DNA of 64,000 nucleotides, from positions 199,726,778-199,790,777 of the forward strand of contig OZ023262.1 of the NCBI GenBank assembly GCA_964006375.1, in the 5' to 3' direction. Positions 38,659 through 50,658 of the stretch are shown here, piece after piece (the first letter of the stretch is position 1; every line of letters starts with the position of its first letter). The notes under the pieces are model-generated. The model worked only from the letters and a program-made list of their open reading frames with translations. It was not told the DNA's origin and made no database searches. The stretch comes from Tillus elongatus. Taxonomy: Eukaryota > Arthropoda > Insecta > Coleoptera > Cleridae. Both the position numbers and the translations under genes were made by a program.

Positions 38659-39001
38659 AATGTATATATTAACAATGAAACAGGCCAATGTCACCTGAAT
38701 GACACAGGGATGTTCATGTACGTCAAAAAATTAACAATAAGAACGACAATAGCACACACAATAAGCATAACAATTAAGGAAAATTTTTTCTTAAATAATA
38801 CAAAACAAAGATACTTATAAAACACACTTATAACGTTCATAACGTTCAAAAGATAAGAGCTGCAGAATCCAGATCCAATTCCAATATTGTTTTTTAGAGT
38901 CACCAGGTGCACTAGGTTTATAGTTTATACTATGACAACTACACTACAAACAAAGTGTTCATATTATAAGAATTTAAAAACAGAAGATAGTTAATGGTAG
39001 T

Positions 39002-40597
39002 TTATGTGTAAAAATCATCCACCGAGTAGCACGTCTTGTTTATAAGAATCGTTTTCACTTTTTTTTTAAAAGCTGGTAAAGTGTCAACATTCCGTACATC
39101 TTCCGGCAACGCATTATACAACTTGCAGCCATTGTAAAACAGTGATTTTTGGTACAGAGCTGTGCGATGTTTGTCAGTTTGCAGGTTATTTCTACCTCTT
39201 GTGGTATATCCATGTTCCACTGTATTGCGTGTGTATTTGGTTTTGTTTTGAAAAACATGGGTTAGCACTTCCATGATGTATATGCTGGGGAGTGTAAGGA
39301 TACCCTGTTCTTTAAAAGTGTTTCTGCAAGTGTGTCTATGAGGGATATTGAATATGATCCTCATCACTTGCTTTTGTTGTTTAAAAACTCGGTTTACTTC
39401 ACTTGCTAATCCCCAGTGCGTAATACCAAACCTTAGTTGTGAGTAGAAACACGCATAATACAGTGACAACACAGTAAAGGTACTGCATCTTTGGGTAAGT
39501 GTTCTTATTGCATATGTAACGGATGAGATTCGCGAGCAAAGTTCATCGATGTGAACATTCCATTTTAACTCACTATCGATATGAAGTCCTAGTAGTTTTG
39601 TAGATGGCTGCAAGGTTACAGTTTGGCCATCAAGTTATACGCTTTGTACAGTACCTTTTTTTGATTTTGAAGATTTAAAAAACACGCAAGCTGTTTTATC
39701 CTTGTTAAGTGCAAGCTTGTTTTTATCGACCCAATTGGTTAGACTTTTGAGGGTTTTGTCAGAATCAGCCATAATGTGCTCAACACTATGTCCACCTATC
39801 AAAAAGTTGGTATCATCGGCATAGGAGGCGACCGTTCTTTTGTTATCTGGATTGATGTTGTTTTCAGATTGGTGCGTGATGTACTGAAGTAGGCTGTTGG
39901 CATAGATAATGTACAGCGTAGGTCCAAGAACTGTTCCTTGCGGCACCCCAACCGTTACTTCAAAAGTCCTAGATAAGTAAGTGTTGGTAGAGTTAGATAT
40001 TACAACTCTTTGTGTTCTGTCTGAAAGATAGCTTGTGAACCAGTCCAGTGCGGTGCCCGTCACTCCATACCTACACAGTGAACATATAAGGATCTCATGA
40101 TTCACACAGTCGAAGGCTTTGGAAAAGTCCACAAAAACTCCCAGCGCTACCTCTTTTTTGTCAATGTGTTCGACAATTTGCTCCATAAACTCAACAATTG
40201 CAGTTTCAGTGCTTCGTGCTTGCCGAAAGCCATGTTGATATGGCGAAAGAAGTTTATTATCAGCAAGATAGGTTGTCAGCTTGTTATTGACTATTTTTTC
40301 GAGGGTTTTTGCGAAAGTTGGTGTTAGGCTGATTTGTCTGTAGCTTGAATAATCCGCGGGATCACCCTTTTTATATGTCGGTTTTGTGTATGCTTCTTTC
40401 ATTTTTGATGGAACGATACCTCTGGATAATGAAATGTTATATATATGTGACAGTGGTAAAGAAACAACAAACCTGCAGCGCTTAAGCAATGCGCTTGATA
40501 CCTCGTCCGGCCCTGCAGAGCTAGATGATTTGAGGGTATTTATTGCGTTTAGGACATCCTCTTGAGTAACAGGTGGGAATTTAAATTGGGTGCTCAC
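39002..40597 (-). pseudogene. LINE-B ORF2, reverse transcriptase domain (one in-frame stop)
   Basis: Continues the endonuclease ORF after a one-base frame change at about 40597 (the upstream frame ends PQ-stop; this frame goes on with STQFKFPPVTQEDVLNAI). RT blocks in order: SSAGPDEVSSALLKRC, YRQISLTPTFAKTLEKIVNN, YQHGFRQARSTETAIVEF, VFVDFSKAFDCVNHEIL, VTVGVPQGTVLGPTLYIIY, VASYADDTNFLIGG, LTNWVDKNKLALNKDKT. The catalytic Asp of VDFSKAFD and both Asp of YADD are present. A TAA stop at 39635-39637 interrupts the same frame, which then continues LDGQTVTLQPSTKLLGLHID and through the thumb to GCKLYNALPEDVRN and DDFYT stop at 39002. The element is inactive as it stands. Jockey/CR1-type order without RNase H. 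Confidence 0.88.
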
Positions 40598-41934
40598 TGT
40601 GGTGTTATCCCCGCAACAAATGCTATATCTACCGCAGCAGGCAGATGAGCAGTTGCTTTTTGAGCAGCAGATGAGAAGAAGTCTCCAAACTGGTCTGGGA
40701 GGTCCGCATGTATGACAGGGTATTCAGTTTTACATCTTACATTCCTCCCTGTTAGTTCGTCTATGGTTTTCCACATAGTTTTGCTCTTGTTGTTGCTGCG
40801 GCTGATAGCTTTGTCGAGTTCGGCCCTCCCTACATCTGCGATCAGCTGTTTATATTGTGCATTTACTTTTTTGAAGATAGGCTTAAATGCTGAAAAATGC
40901 TGGGCAAACTCACCATATAGAGCAACGACCTCATTCATCTCCCTAACTTCTGTCGTTGCAAGAGCTCTACGTTTCTTACCGATTTTAACTTCCCTAATGG
41001 GAAAACATGCATTAAAATGGTTGTTGAATGTTTCCAGGAAATTATTATAGGCAACTTCGGGGGATGTCTCTTGAAGTACGTTTGTCCATGTCTCATGTTC
41101 AAGCAGTCCGATGAAGGCGTCTATATTGGCCCCGCTGATTATTCGTTTAGCAACTGTTATTCCGCTCGTGCTACACTTGGCATTGGGGATCCGTATGAGC
41201 ACTGCATGATGGTCACCAAAGAATGTTTTCAATGTATTGGCTGAGAATTTAGGTAAGGTCCTTTCACTAACAAGGAAATTGTCAATGGATGTAGATGATG
41301 TAGGCGTCACACGTGTAGGATCGTGTACGGTGATTTTCATGCCATAGCTGCTAAGGATGTCGCGAAATAGTCTATGAGAGGTACTGTCTACAAGCACATT
41401 AATATTAAAGTCACCACCGATCACAACCTGAGGGAACCGGCCCACTGAGTTTATTGTTCGGAGAACACCATCAAGTGCACTCAAAAACGCCTCAACTCTT
41501 TCCATGTTATTGTCCGGGGGATGGTATATGCACACTACCAAGAGACCGGAGGAAAGTTCCACAGCACAGCATTCACAGAGATTCTTGACGCTCAACTTAT
41601 TCAGTGCCGTTACGGATTTAGCATCTATACCCTGTCTGGCATAGATTGCAGCACCACCATGTTGATTTATGTCTCGGCAAAAGTAGGATATCAATGTATA
41701 GTCCTTGATGGGTAGTGTTTCGAGTTGCTCCCTGGATTGCCAGTGTTCAGATATTAGAACTAGTTCGGGATTATCGTCTTGCAGAGCTATTTCCAGCTGA
41801 TGGATCTTGGAATGCAGACACTGCATGTTCTGGTGGAGGAGCGTAATGTGGGTCTGATCTGCGTTGTCGGGTTGTCTATTACATACGTGTATGTCTTGCT
41901 TCTGTGGAAGTACTTGCTCCACACTGTGCGTCAT
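40594..41934 (-). pseudogene. LINE-B ORF2, endonuclease domain
   Basis: 446-codon frame starting ATG at 41934, only 5 nt after the ORF1 stop. It encodes an apurinic-type (EEP) endonuclease that nicks target DNA for reverse transcription. Visible blocks: LLHQNMQCLHSKIHQLE, LVLISEHW, GGAAIYARQGI, VVCIYHPPDNN, VVIGGDFNINVLVD, STSIDNFLVSE and FGDHHAVLIRI, which carry the expected Asn, Glu, Asp, Asn, Asp and His residues. A linker with SRSNNKSKTMWKTIDELTGR leads into the RT. The frame ends at TGA 40594-40596; the next frame resumes at once, so this is a single frameshift and not a true end. Confidence 0.88.
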
Positions 41935-41939
41935 CTCAC

Positions 41940-42684
41940 TTAAAAACCCTGTTTAGGTGACATAGGTAGGTGATACGTACTTTGTAGTTCTCGAGACCGT
42001 TGTAGGTAGCTTGTGCGTTCCGTTAGTTCATAGGATCTATATGCCCTGAGATCAGTTTCAGCCTCCGACACTCCCAAACCATAGGCTTCGAAAAATCTGG
42101 TGTAGTATATCTTAAGCTGCCCATGGTCGTAGGGAAGACCTTCAGTGGCCAATAGTAATCGTATACTATTTTTTGTCACACCCTGCACACATGTATTATC
42201 TGGTTGATCATGTAAGAACGCCAGATAAAGACGGACAGCTTTAAATAATTCCGGTTGTCTTAGACGGGCAAGTAAGTATCTCCCGTCACCGTCTGCTGAT
42301 AACTTTGTTTGTTTTGCGCAAGGTGGCCATAGCGGATCCATGAAAGATGTTGGTATACTCGGCTCTTTCGGTCTTTTGTCTACTGTAGGATGGAGAGTAT
42401 CCCCTTTAACAAATGTCACTGGCTTAAGTGGGAGTTGAGCTGTACCTTGCATTGATACTATGTCACTGGAGTCTACGATGTTGACCGCTGTGCTGACAGC
42501 TGCAAAATCTTCCTTGATATTCCTGTCACGATGTGTCTCATTTGTCTCTGTATGTGTCTGGTGTGTGACCCGAGGGTTAGTCCGTGCAGTGCAGCTAGTG
42601 GTGGGAGAAGCCAATGTATTATGGGGTGAATCAGATGATTTTGATTGCGTTAGAGGTGAATCATGTCGTGTCTCCTCAAACCAG

Positions 42685-42686
<2 letters not shown>
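41940..42686 (-). pseudogene. LINE-B ORF1, 5'-truncated
   Basis: The open frame runs from the TA-array junction ([20 protein letters not shown]) to TAA at 41940-41942, about 248 codons, without an obvious initiating ATG. It is Ser/Thr-rich at first, then has a basic, folded-looking half (YLLARLRQPELFKAVRLYL, IYYTRFFEAYGLGVSEAET, YRSYELTERTSYLQRSREL). I see neither CCHC knuckles nor a clear RRM, so its nucleic-acid-binding role is inferred only from position. The N-terminus is probably lost in the TA array. Confidence 0.7.

Positions 42687-42776
<90 letters not shown>
42687..42776. repeat. (TA)n microsatellite at the 5' side of LINE-B
   Basis: About 45 TA units, directly abutting the LINE-B ORF1 frame. 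Confidence 0.95.
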
Positions 42777-42950
42777 TGCAAAAAATAGAGGTGCTCACCA
42801 AAGTAGAATTAAAATCGGCCCATTGTTTTTGAGGTTTTAGTGTGATACGTACATAAAAATTGAAACTGACCCCGGATATGTTTTCTAAAGGGCTTAATTC
42901 GCGGTCATTTGAAAACTTATGATTTTTTCTTTCTAAAAATTCACTAAAAC
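42777..42950 (+). mobile_element. HTA fragment without microsatellite at the internal site
   Basis: AAAATCGGCCCATTGTTTTTG, GTGTGATACGTACATAAAAA, TTGAAACTGACCCCGGATAT and a decayed right end. The left and right bodies are joined by CGTACA only. Confidence 0.75.
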
Positions 42951-43364
42951 CAAAAATATTTTCTGCTTATTAACACATTTATGTGGTAATCCTCTTAATT
43001 AGTATAGGATAAGTGAGATGTTAGGCCTGCTGCCTGTTTTAAGAAGTCTGATATTGATTAAGTTAATGAGGCTATCAAATGATTTCTTAGGTTTAATGTG
43101 CGTGTTTGGGATTCTTAATTGAAACTAAATTTACCCATAAAGTTGTGAAGCTACCTAAAGATAATCTTGATATTTTTGTAGTCCATTTAGATTAAATTAA
43201 GGCACCATTATTTATAGAATAGGGTAAACGTAAACAGTTTTGTTGAATTTTTATTTTGATATTTAAGCTGTTATCTATAGCAAGTAAAAATTAATTATTG
43301 TGAAATGATTTGATGTAAAACAAAGATTTGGCTATTTCAAAAAATCCAACAAAATTTTACATAT
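42951..43364. other. No recognisable gene
   Basis: AT-rich, no supportable feature. Confidence 0.4.
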
Positions 43365-43640
43365 AGCCTCTTGTGAGCTGTACGGCAGAGTGGCCATCTC
43401 GGTGCGTCACTAGGTAGTATAATATGTTGTTACGACTGCTCTAATAATTACAATATATTATACATAAAGACTGTGTACAACGATTTCGTAAATTGTAACT
43501 CCTGTATTTACTAATACAGAGAAGAATATATGTAAGGCTCGACGCATTTTTGACCATCATTGGAAACGCATACCGGTTTCGCACACACTTGAGCTTATCA
43601 CTGCGTTTTACCAGTGATAATTAAAAAAAAATTGTGACAC
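43365..43640 (-). repeat. Diverged relative of the hammerhead unit
   Basis: Shares order and words with 49797-50091 (TGTTGTYACGMCYGCTC, TATACAAC-like, TATGTAAG..GATGCATT-like). On the minus strand, 43610-43545, it reads AACGCA-GTGATAA-GCTC..GTGC-GAAACCGGTA-TGCGTT. Stem I (AACGCA/TGCGTT) still pairs, but the core CTGATGA has become GTGATAA. Probably a dead hammerhead repeat. Confidence 0.65.
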
Positions 43641-43800
43641 AGCAAGTGCGTTATAGTAGTAAACTTTCATAACAATTGTAGACTATTAGTACGGCGTCTT
43701 ACTAAAATTAATACTTTTAATGTGAACAGACCTTACAGATCGTTTTTAGGGGCCCCAATACGCGCTCATATAAAGTGTTGCGATATCGCTCTGTAATCAT
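43638..43800 (+). mobile_element. Short HTA subfamily element without microsatellite
   Basis: GACACAGCAAGTGCGTTATA, TAGTAAACTTTCATAAC, then GACCTTACAGATCG and GGGGCCCCAATACGCGCTC. Same layout as 20401-20585. Confidence 0.65.
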
Positions 43801-44067
43801 AAAAAGTATTCTAATCTTGTCTGCTAGCTTCTTTTGAGACAAAAGAACTTTAAATGTCTAAAACCCAATTTTCTTTGAGACTCGAAAATTAAAATTTGGT
43901 ATATTTAAGTACTGTATTTCCAACAACAAAAAAAGTTTTAAAAAGTTGAAAAATTAATCAACGAATATTAACGTTGATATTTGTTGGTTTTCAATTTAAG
44001 AAACATATACAGTCATTTCCTTAACTTAAAACAGAACTGTCAAACCATGATAAATAAACAATAATAT

Positions 44068-44690
<623 letters not shown>

Positions 44691-44879
44691 TTTGATTATC
44701 CAATTATAATTGATAATTAAAAAAATGTGTGAATTTTTGTGGCTTTTTTATTAACTATTACCTACTTATTTCTTACCTACGTCCCGCGACCTGATTAAGT
44801 ACTGAAATTAGGCCCTCAGCTAAGCAAAGGTTGCCCATACCTGCCTAACTTTTTTACACCATTCCAAACGTAATATAGC

Positions 44880-45010
44880 CGTATAGATTTTTCCTGTGGC
44901 TTCACAAGTGCTTGTTTTTTCTCTTTAACTGGTTTCGCTTTTTTACGGCATCGTCAGGAAAAATTAAGCTTTATTTGTGGACCAGCAAAAGAAGTCTCGA
45001 CATCTGTACT
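44880..45010 (-). repeat. Repeat S, copy 2 (hammerhead-like motif)
   Basis: On the minus strand: CCTGACGA, TGCCGTAAAAAAGC, GAAACCAGTT. The core CTGACGA and GAAA are intact and a GUU cleavage triplet is present, but stem II is only 2-4 bp and stem I is not convincing. Confidence 0.5.
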
Positions 45011-45267
45011 TAGATCAGATTGCATTAATTTTAATTTATTTTATTAGTGAATTTTCATATACAAAATATTCGTGAAAAAGCAAATTTTGTAACAAACACT
45101 TTAGCAAATTTACTTAAAACAAAAAAAAAAAAATTTTTTAAAAGAAAAACTTGTTTTAAGTTTATGTGTGAAAGATTATTTAGCGAAGTTTTAATATTTT
45201 ATATCATTTTTTACGTAAAATTTTGTAACCAACTTTGTAGATATACGATTTTTAGCAAATTTTCATA

Positions 45268-45269
<2 letters not shown>

Positions 45270-45361
<92 letters not shown>
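45270..45361. repeat. (TA)n microsatellite
   Basis: Preceded by an HTA end-like TTTTAGCAAATTTTCATAGA. Confidence 0.95.
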
Positions 45362-45364
<3 letters not shown>

Positions 45365-45470
45365 ATAGCCCGTTGAAAACGAGCTGGCAGCTGTAACTGC
45401 CAGGAAAAGATTTTCTCAAAAAAACCTGAAACACGTCAAGTGTGTTTGTGAGGCGTCTTTTTTAAACACC

Positions 45471-45472
<2 letters not shown>
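45362..45472. other. 111-bp block between two TA arrays
   Basis: Ends with AAACACCCTG, the complement of a CAGGGTGTTT terminus seen in mariner-like repeats; otherwise unassigned. Confidence 0.4.

Positions 45473-45473
<1 letters not shown>

Positions 45474-45556
<83 letters not shown>
45474..45556. repeat. (TA)n microsatellite
   Basis: About 41 TA units after CACCCTG. Confidence 0.95.
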
Positions 45557-45560
<4 letters not shown>

Positions 45561-46327
45561 CTACGTTTGATTTCAAAAGTATTTAGAAAATTAAAGCATC
45601 CATGCTACACATTTGAAACATTTCAAACAGACGCCTCCATGAACAATAACTGCTTCTGATTATTCTGACATTAACTGGATAAAAGATTTATGAGTATTTA
45701 AGAAACTACGTACCGGAACAACATTACCAGTCATACAATGTGTATCGGAAACCTAATAGACGAGACGTACAGAAAGCCAACCTAATATATCCCTCAAGAG
45801 AAGAATCTCATGTGTCTATTGAAGAGCAATCAAACGTTAAACCCATTAATAGGACATAAGTCCACGATTGCATTATAATAGAAGTCCCAGGCACTTGTGT
45901 TGACCCTGGCGCGTGTCAATTGTGCACACACAGGTCGCCTGTAGAGACACTGTGGCTTTAGGTCCGCTTTCTGCGCTGTGTCATCCATATGCTTGTGGCC
46001 ACCCTCCATGTTTACATTCTATATCCGTATCACTACATTAGTTACCCATTAATCCATGTCGCAAACAGCCCTTTGTGTGTTGGGTTAATACGTTGTAATA
46101 CTTTATTAATACAAGACGATTCGTCAGGGTTGTTTGTTTGCTAATATAAGGGATTAATAAGATTTGTATTATGTAAAAAAAATATGAGCTTAAATTAATA
46201 TATTGTATATAAGTAGAAATCCTTGGCGTAGATGATGTAACAGCAGAACTTTTAAAATTTTTTTGAGAAAAATGAAACGCGAACTCTTGCAATGGTGATT
46301 GCATAAAGAGTAAATATATTATTACAA
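45557..46327. other. No recognisable gene
   Basis: Short frames only; no repeat partner found. Confidence 0.4.
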
Positions 46328-46373
46328 AAGTCTGGACACAGCAAGTGCGTTAGAGAATTTTCATTTTACGAAC

Positions 46374-46461
<88 letters not shown>

Positions 46462-46520
46462 CGAATATAAACATTGAACCTGATCTCGGCAGTCCTACAG
46501 TTTAGCTCTCCTTACCGGTT
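46328..46520 (+). mobile_element. HTA element with internally deleted left body
   Basis: GACACAGCAAGTGCGTTAGA and AATTTTCATTTTACG run within 45 bp into (TA)n 46380-46456, followed by the right body (AACATTGAACCTGATCTCGG). Confidence 0.65.
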
Positions 46521-46959
46521 AGGATCTTGCTCACATGAATTTATATTAGATTATAATTTTATGGCAGTGTCTCCTACGGTAGCCGTTGGTTAGAAGTATT
46601 AAGAGAACTTTGCATTTCCAAAGTCGATTATGTTTTAGCTTAGGATACCTCTGTTGAAACCCAATACCAGAAAACAAATGACAAAAAAGTGTTAGAAAAG
46701 CAGTGGGCCATGGAGTCTAACAATAGACTTCTACTTTTAACAGAATTTTTCGTAATGATCCACGATAAAAAATATTGTGATTTAATTTACAATACTTACT
46801 TAGGTAATAATGCTAGGTAATATTATGTGAAACAGTTTGATAACGAAACCCGGCAATAACAAATAGAAACTTAAACTCCACAAAACAACACAATTAGAAA
46901 CGGAGTTCAACAAATAATACAATAGAAACTTAAAAATACACTGAATAGAAAATTGTTCA

Positions 46960-47985
46960 ATATGGACACCGTTTTGTTAAATGCACTTTATACACCTTTT
47001 TGAAACATGCCTGCAAACTCTGGTAAGGATGTTTTGGTTAATATGATTTATAGCTTTATAGATTCATTGATATTTCGTGGTGGATCGAATTTATACACAC
47101 CATTCTTCAGAGTACCCCAAAAATAAAAATCCATGGGTGTTATATCAGGACTTCGAGCACACCAACGAACCGGCCTATTGTTACAAATGACACGATTATC
47201 AAAATTTTAGTACAAAAATTCTTTGACGATAGCATTGTGAGCTGGACAACCGTCTTGTTGGTCACGTCTAAATTATCGTGAACTTTTCTAATTGTTGGTA
47301 AGATATAATTTCTCCATAGATTAAGATACCTTTCCTCACTTAAATTATTTTCAAAAAAGAACGGACCAACAATGAAGTTACCTGATTAAAAAAAAAGTCT
47401 AATCTACAAATAAAAATAACAGAATTTTACCTAATAAGCCGCACCAAACATTAATACCTAATCTGTCTTGCAATCGTCTTTCTTTCTTTAGATGGGGATT
47501 TTTATTTGCCCAATAATGCCTATTATGACGATTACACACCACAATTTGTAAATCTGGATTCATTAGTCCATATTATTTTCAAATGAAAATTTTCCTTTTG
47601 CTGACATTGTCCTTGATACCACCTGCAGAATTGAAGTCGCTTAGGGTAATCATCAACATTTAAGCCTTGTACGATTGTAGGTTTGTATGGATGGTAATGA
47701 CTTCGTTTTATTACACGGTGTACCGTACTTTTTGGAACGTCGCTTGTTCGCCATAAACGCGAACATATTGTGGAGGGTTTTCGTTTGAAACCTGTAAGAC
47801 GGCATTATTTCTTTCTTCATTTATAGGCATTGGTAGTTTCTTTGCGTTCAATAGATTATTCACTATCGTGCGAAATATTTTGGTGTTTGGTTTTCGTCTT
47901 TCTGGGTAGTTGTTCTGATATGAATTTGAAGCTGCCTCAGTATTTCGGCTAGAACGCATATAACATTCCAACATGTGAAAATATT
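46960..47985 (-). pseudogene. Mariner B transposase (rosa-like, decayed)
   Basis: Minus-strand order: EYFHMLECYMRSSRNTEAAS, NNYPERRKPNTKIFRTIVNN (DNA-binding half); VPKSTVHRVIKRSHYHPYKP, VQGLNVDDYPKRLQFCRWYQ; FHLKIIWTNES; RHNRHYWANKNPHLKKERRL; LGINVWCGLLG; DGCPAHNAIVKEFL; RPVRWCARSPDITPMDFYFW; CRHVSKRCIKCI and GVHIEQFS. The block is nearly full length but has several frame changes and stops. The first catalytic position, normally Asp in (F/W)TDE, is Asn (WTNES), so the pocket is broken apart from the frameshifts. Confidence 0.85.
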
Positions 47986-48328
47986 CTTCATTACTGTTCA
48001 GTAATGAAGAATATTTGATTTTTAAACGTAAGTCAACTGAAAAAAAAAACAGAAGAAAGGTTGCTATGGATATAACACAATTAATAATACTCTCACTCTT
48101 AATTAGCTGCACAATTTGAGTACTAAATAGTTTGTTTCCAGTTTATTTTAAATATTATTCAACAATATGTTCATTGTTGAATAATATTTAAAATAAACTG
48201 GAAACAAACTATTTAGTACTCAAATTGTGCAGTTAATTAAGAATGAGAGTATTATTAATTGTGTTATATCCATAGCAACCTTTCTTCTGTTTTTTTTTCA
48301 GTTGACTTACGTTTAAAAATCAAATATT
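47979..48328. repeat. Two adjacent palindromes in Mariner B
   Basis: Small one at 47979-48014 (TATTCTTCATTACTG, TT, CAGTAATGAAGAATA). Large one with arms 48010-48166 and 48173-48328 and a 6-nt loop. They replace the expected transposase start region. Confidence 0.9.
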
Positions 48329-48649
48329 TTTCAAATGCGCCTTCGTAAATCATTAATATGCTTTTTATTGAGTTCTGTTTAGTAAATTTAGTTGTTTACT
48401 AGGTTTACCTATTTAATTAAATCATAACAATTTTTTAGGATAATGTTGTAATGTAAAATATCGTTTGTAATAATGGGCCGATTCATTGGTGTGCTCAAAG
48501 GTCCTATTTTTTTATATCGTGAATCATTACGGAAAATTATGTTAAAAGTAGAAGTCTATTGGTAGACTCCATGGCCTACTGCTTTTTGAACACTTTTTTT
48601 GTCATTTGTTTTCTGGTATTGGATTTCATAGCCTACTATCCTCAAAACG

Positions 48650-49079
48650 GTTTTTCTCAAAATTGTCAGTTACAAAGTTTCCCAAGCATGTTTTATATCA
48701 TTGAAAAGCTCTTTTCACAGACTCTCACATGAGTAAAAAATCCAATATGGCTGCCATAATAAAAACAAACGTTGATACCTGTAGCTAAAAAACAAATAAT
48801 AATTCAAAGTTGAGTAGCACAAAAAGATTAGTCTGTAAAAAGTGTCCTGATATCGTGCAAGTCTTAGACATGTTAGATCAACGCGTACTTAGATATTGAA
48901 GAAAAAAGAAATCGACATTTTTTTTCAAAATAACTCAAAAACGAAAAGAGGCAAGGCAAAACAAAAGCCATATTTTGAACGAGCATGAAATTCTACAAAA
49001 CATTGCTAATTTAACAGTCTCCCTATCTCTAATAATAACGGAGATAGCAATACATTCCCATCCAGTTTGGGACACACTG
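48650..49079. other. No recognisable gene
   Basis: AT-rich, no supportable feature. Confidence 0.4.
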
Positions 49080-49172
49080 TATACTCAAATTGAAGATTCT
49101 AGCTGAATCGAGTTGTGAGGATTTGTAAGATTTTGATGAAAATCTTTACCAAAACGTACTTGCTGCGTCCAC
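49080..49172 (-). mobile_element. HTA left-end fragment
   Basis: AAATTGAAGATTCTAGCTGA, TTGATGAAAATC, then ACGTACTTGCTGCGTCC; one mismatch in the hairpin stem. Confidence 0.6.
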
Positions 49173-49796
49173 CCTTTAATCGGATATTAATCAGTCTCTA
49201 ATATTTTAGTTCTGAGCATTTCAATTATTAAGTATGACGTTAATGATTTATATTTTTAAACCAATAATTTATTATAATTTTACATAAGTGGAGTTCAAGC
49301 TGCGAGACAAGCATGGGAATTTATTTCTTGCAATAATTATCAGATGTAGAACATGAAGAAATTAGATTTATAGATAACTATATTGCTTGCTCCATGATAA
49401 TATTTCATTTGTAATTATGAATATTAAGTTTAACAATAAATTTAAAACATCTGTAATTCTGATTCATACTTGGCTCAGATAGAGTATAAAATAAGAGCAT
49501 TAATAACTTTACCGGAAGTGGTGTAGACTGCGAATCAGGGCTCCCGATACCGTCGAGGGTTGTAGTTAATTTATGTATTGGGCTAGGCTTGTTATTTATA
49601 ACATCATAACATTTTTATTGAACATTTATGTGGCTGTTTTTGTATTTAATTGACCTAACATTTCACGGAGATATTAAACTCGCTGTCTACTAAATCACAA
49701 TTTGCAGGTCTATGTCTGAAATATACCTTGTGTTTTATAACATTCTGAATTTTGAAACAGTACCTAAATGTGAAAAACAGCTGTGCTATAATTTTG
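49173..49796. other. No recognisable gene
   Basis: AT-rich sequence before the hammerhead array; nothing supportable. Confidence 0.4.
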
Positions 49797-49995
49797 TAAA
49801 CACTAAGTGAGTGGGGAACGTGTCGCCACCTAGTTCGGAACCAAGTACTATGTTGTCACGCCCGCTCCAAATAACACAGAGTATTAAAAATAGAGACGGT
49901 ATACAACTAACTAACAATTTAAAAAATTGTTAGCCCTGGCCCATTTCTACCCCAATATAGGGACAAAGTATGTAAGACTAGATGCATTCTCGCAA

Positions 49996-50056
49996 CAATT
50001 AGAACCGTAGACCGGTTTCGCTCTCATTAGAGCTCTTCAGTACGGCATACTAATTG
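49996..50056 (-). ncRNA. Type I hammerhead ribozyme 1
   Basis: Minus strand: stem I outer CAATTAG/CTAATTG and inner CCGTA/TACGG, core CTGAAGA, stem II GCTCT-AATG-AGAGC, GAAA, stem III palindrome ACCGGT, cleavage triplet GTC. The internal loop is TATG (TCTG in ribozyme 2) opposite TT. Confidence 0.85.
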
Positions 50057-50290
50057 CAGCAAAAATGCACCAAAAATAACACGGCTATCGTAGAAATGGG
50101 CCAGGGCTAACAATTTTTTAAATTGTTAGTTAGTTGTATACCGTCTCTATTTTTAATACTCTGTGTTATTTGGAGCGGGCGTGACAACATAGTACTTGGT
50201 TCCGAACTAGGTGGCGACACGTTCGCCACTCACTTAGTGTTTTAAGACTGGCTATACGATAGCCGTGTTATTTTTGGTGCATTTTTGCTG

Positions 50291-50351
50291 CAATTAGTCT
50301 GCCGTACTGAAGAGCTCTAATGAGAGCGAAACCGGTCTACGGTTCTAATTG
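50291..50351 (+). ncRNA. Type I hammerhead ribozyme 2
   Basis: CAATTAG 50291-50297, CCGTA 50302-50306, CTGAAGA 50307-50313, GCTCT-AATG-AGAGC 50314-50327, GAAA 50328-50331, ACCGGT 50331-50336, GTC 50335-50337 (predicted cut after 50337), TACGG 50338-50342, CTAATTG 50345-50351. All core positions are canonical. Confidence 0.88.
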
Positions 50352-50597
50352 TTGCGAGAATGCATCTAGTCTTACATACTTTGTCCCTATATTGGGGTAG
50401 AAATGGGCCAGGGCTAACAATTTTTTAAATTGTTAGTTAGTTGTATACCGTCTCTATTTTTAATACTCTGTGTTATTTGGAGCGGGCGTGACAACATAGT
50501 ACTTGGTTCCGAACTAGGTGGCGACACGTTCGCCACTCACTTAGTGTTTTAAGACTGGCTATACGATAGCCGTGTTATTTTTGGTGCATTTTTGCTG

Positions 50598-50658
50598 CAA
50601 TTAGTATGCCGTACTGAAGAGCTCTAATGAGAGCGAAACCGGTCTACGGTTCTAATTG
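50598..50658 (+). ncRNA. Type I hammerhead ribozyme 3
   Basis: Same fold as ribozyme 2 with one change in the stem I internal loop (TATG for TCTG). Core CTGAAGA 50614-50620, GAAA 50635-50638, GTC 50642-50644 (predicted cut after 50644). The distance between the two cut sites is 307 nt. Confidence 0.88.

Larger units (their letters stand above)
46640..48643 (-). mobile_element. Mariner B: rosa-like element with about 137-bp terminal inverted repeats
   Basis: Arms 46640-46774 and 48505-48643 are complementary (CCAATACCAGAAAACAAATG against CATTTGTTTTCTGGTATTGG; GGCCATGGAGTCTA against TAGACTCCATGGCC). They enclose the transposase pseudogene and two nested palindromes. Confidence 0.85.
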
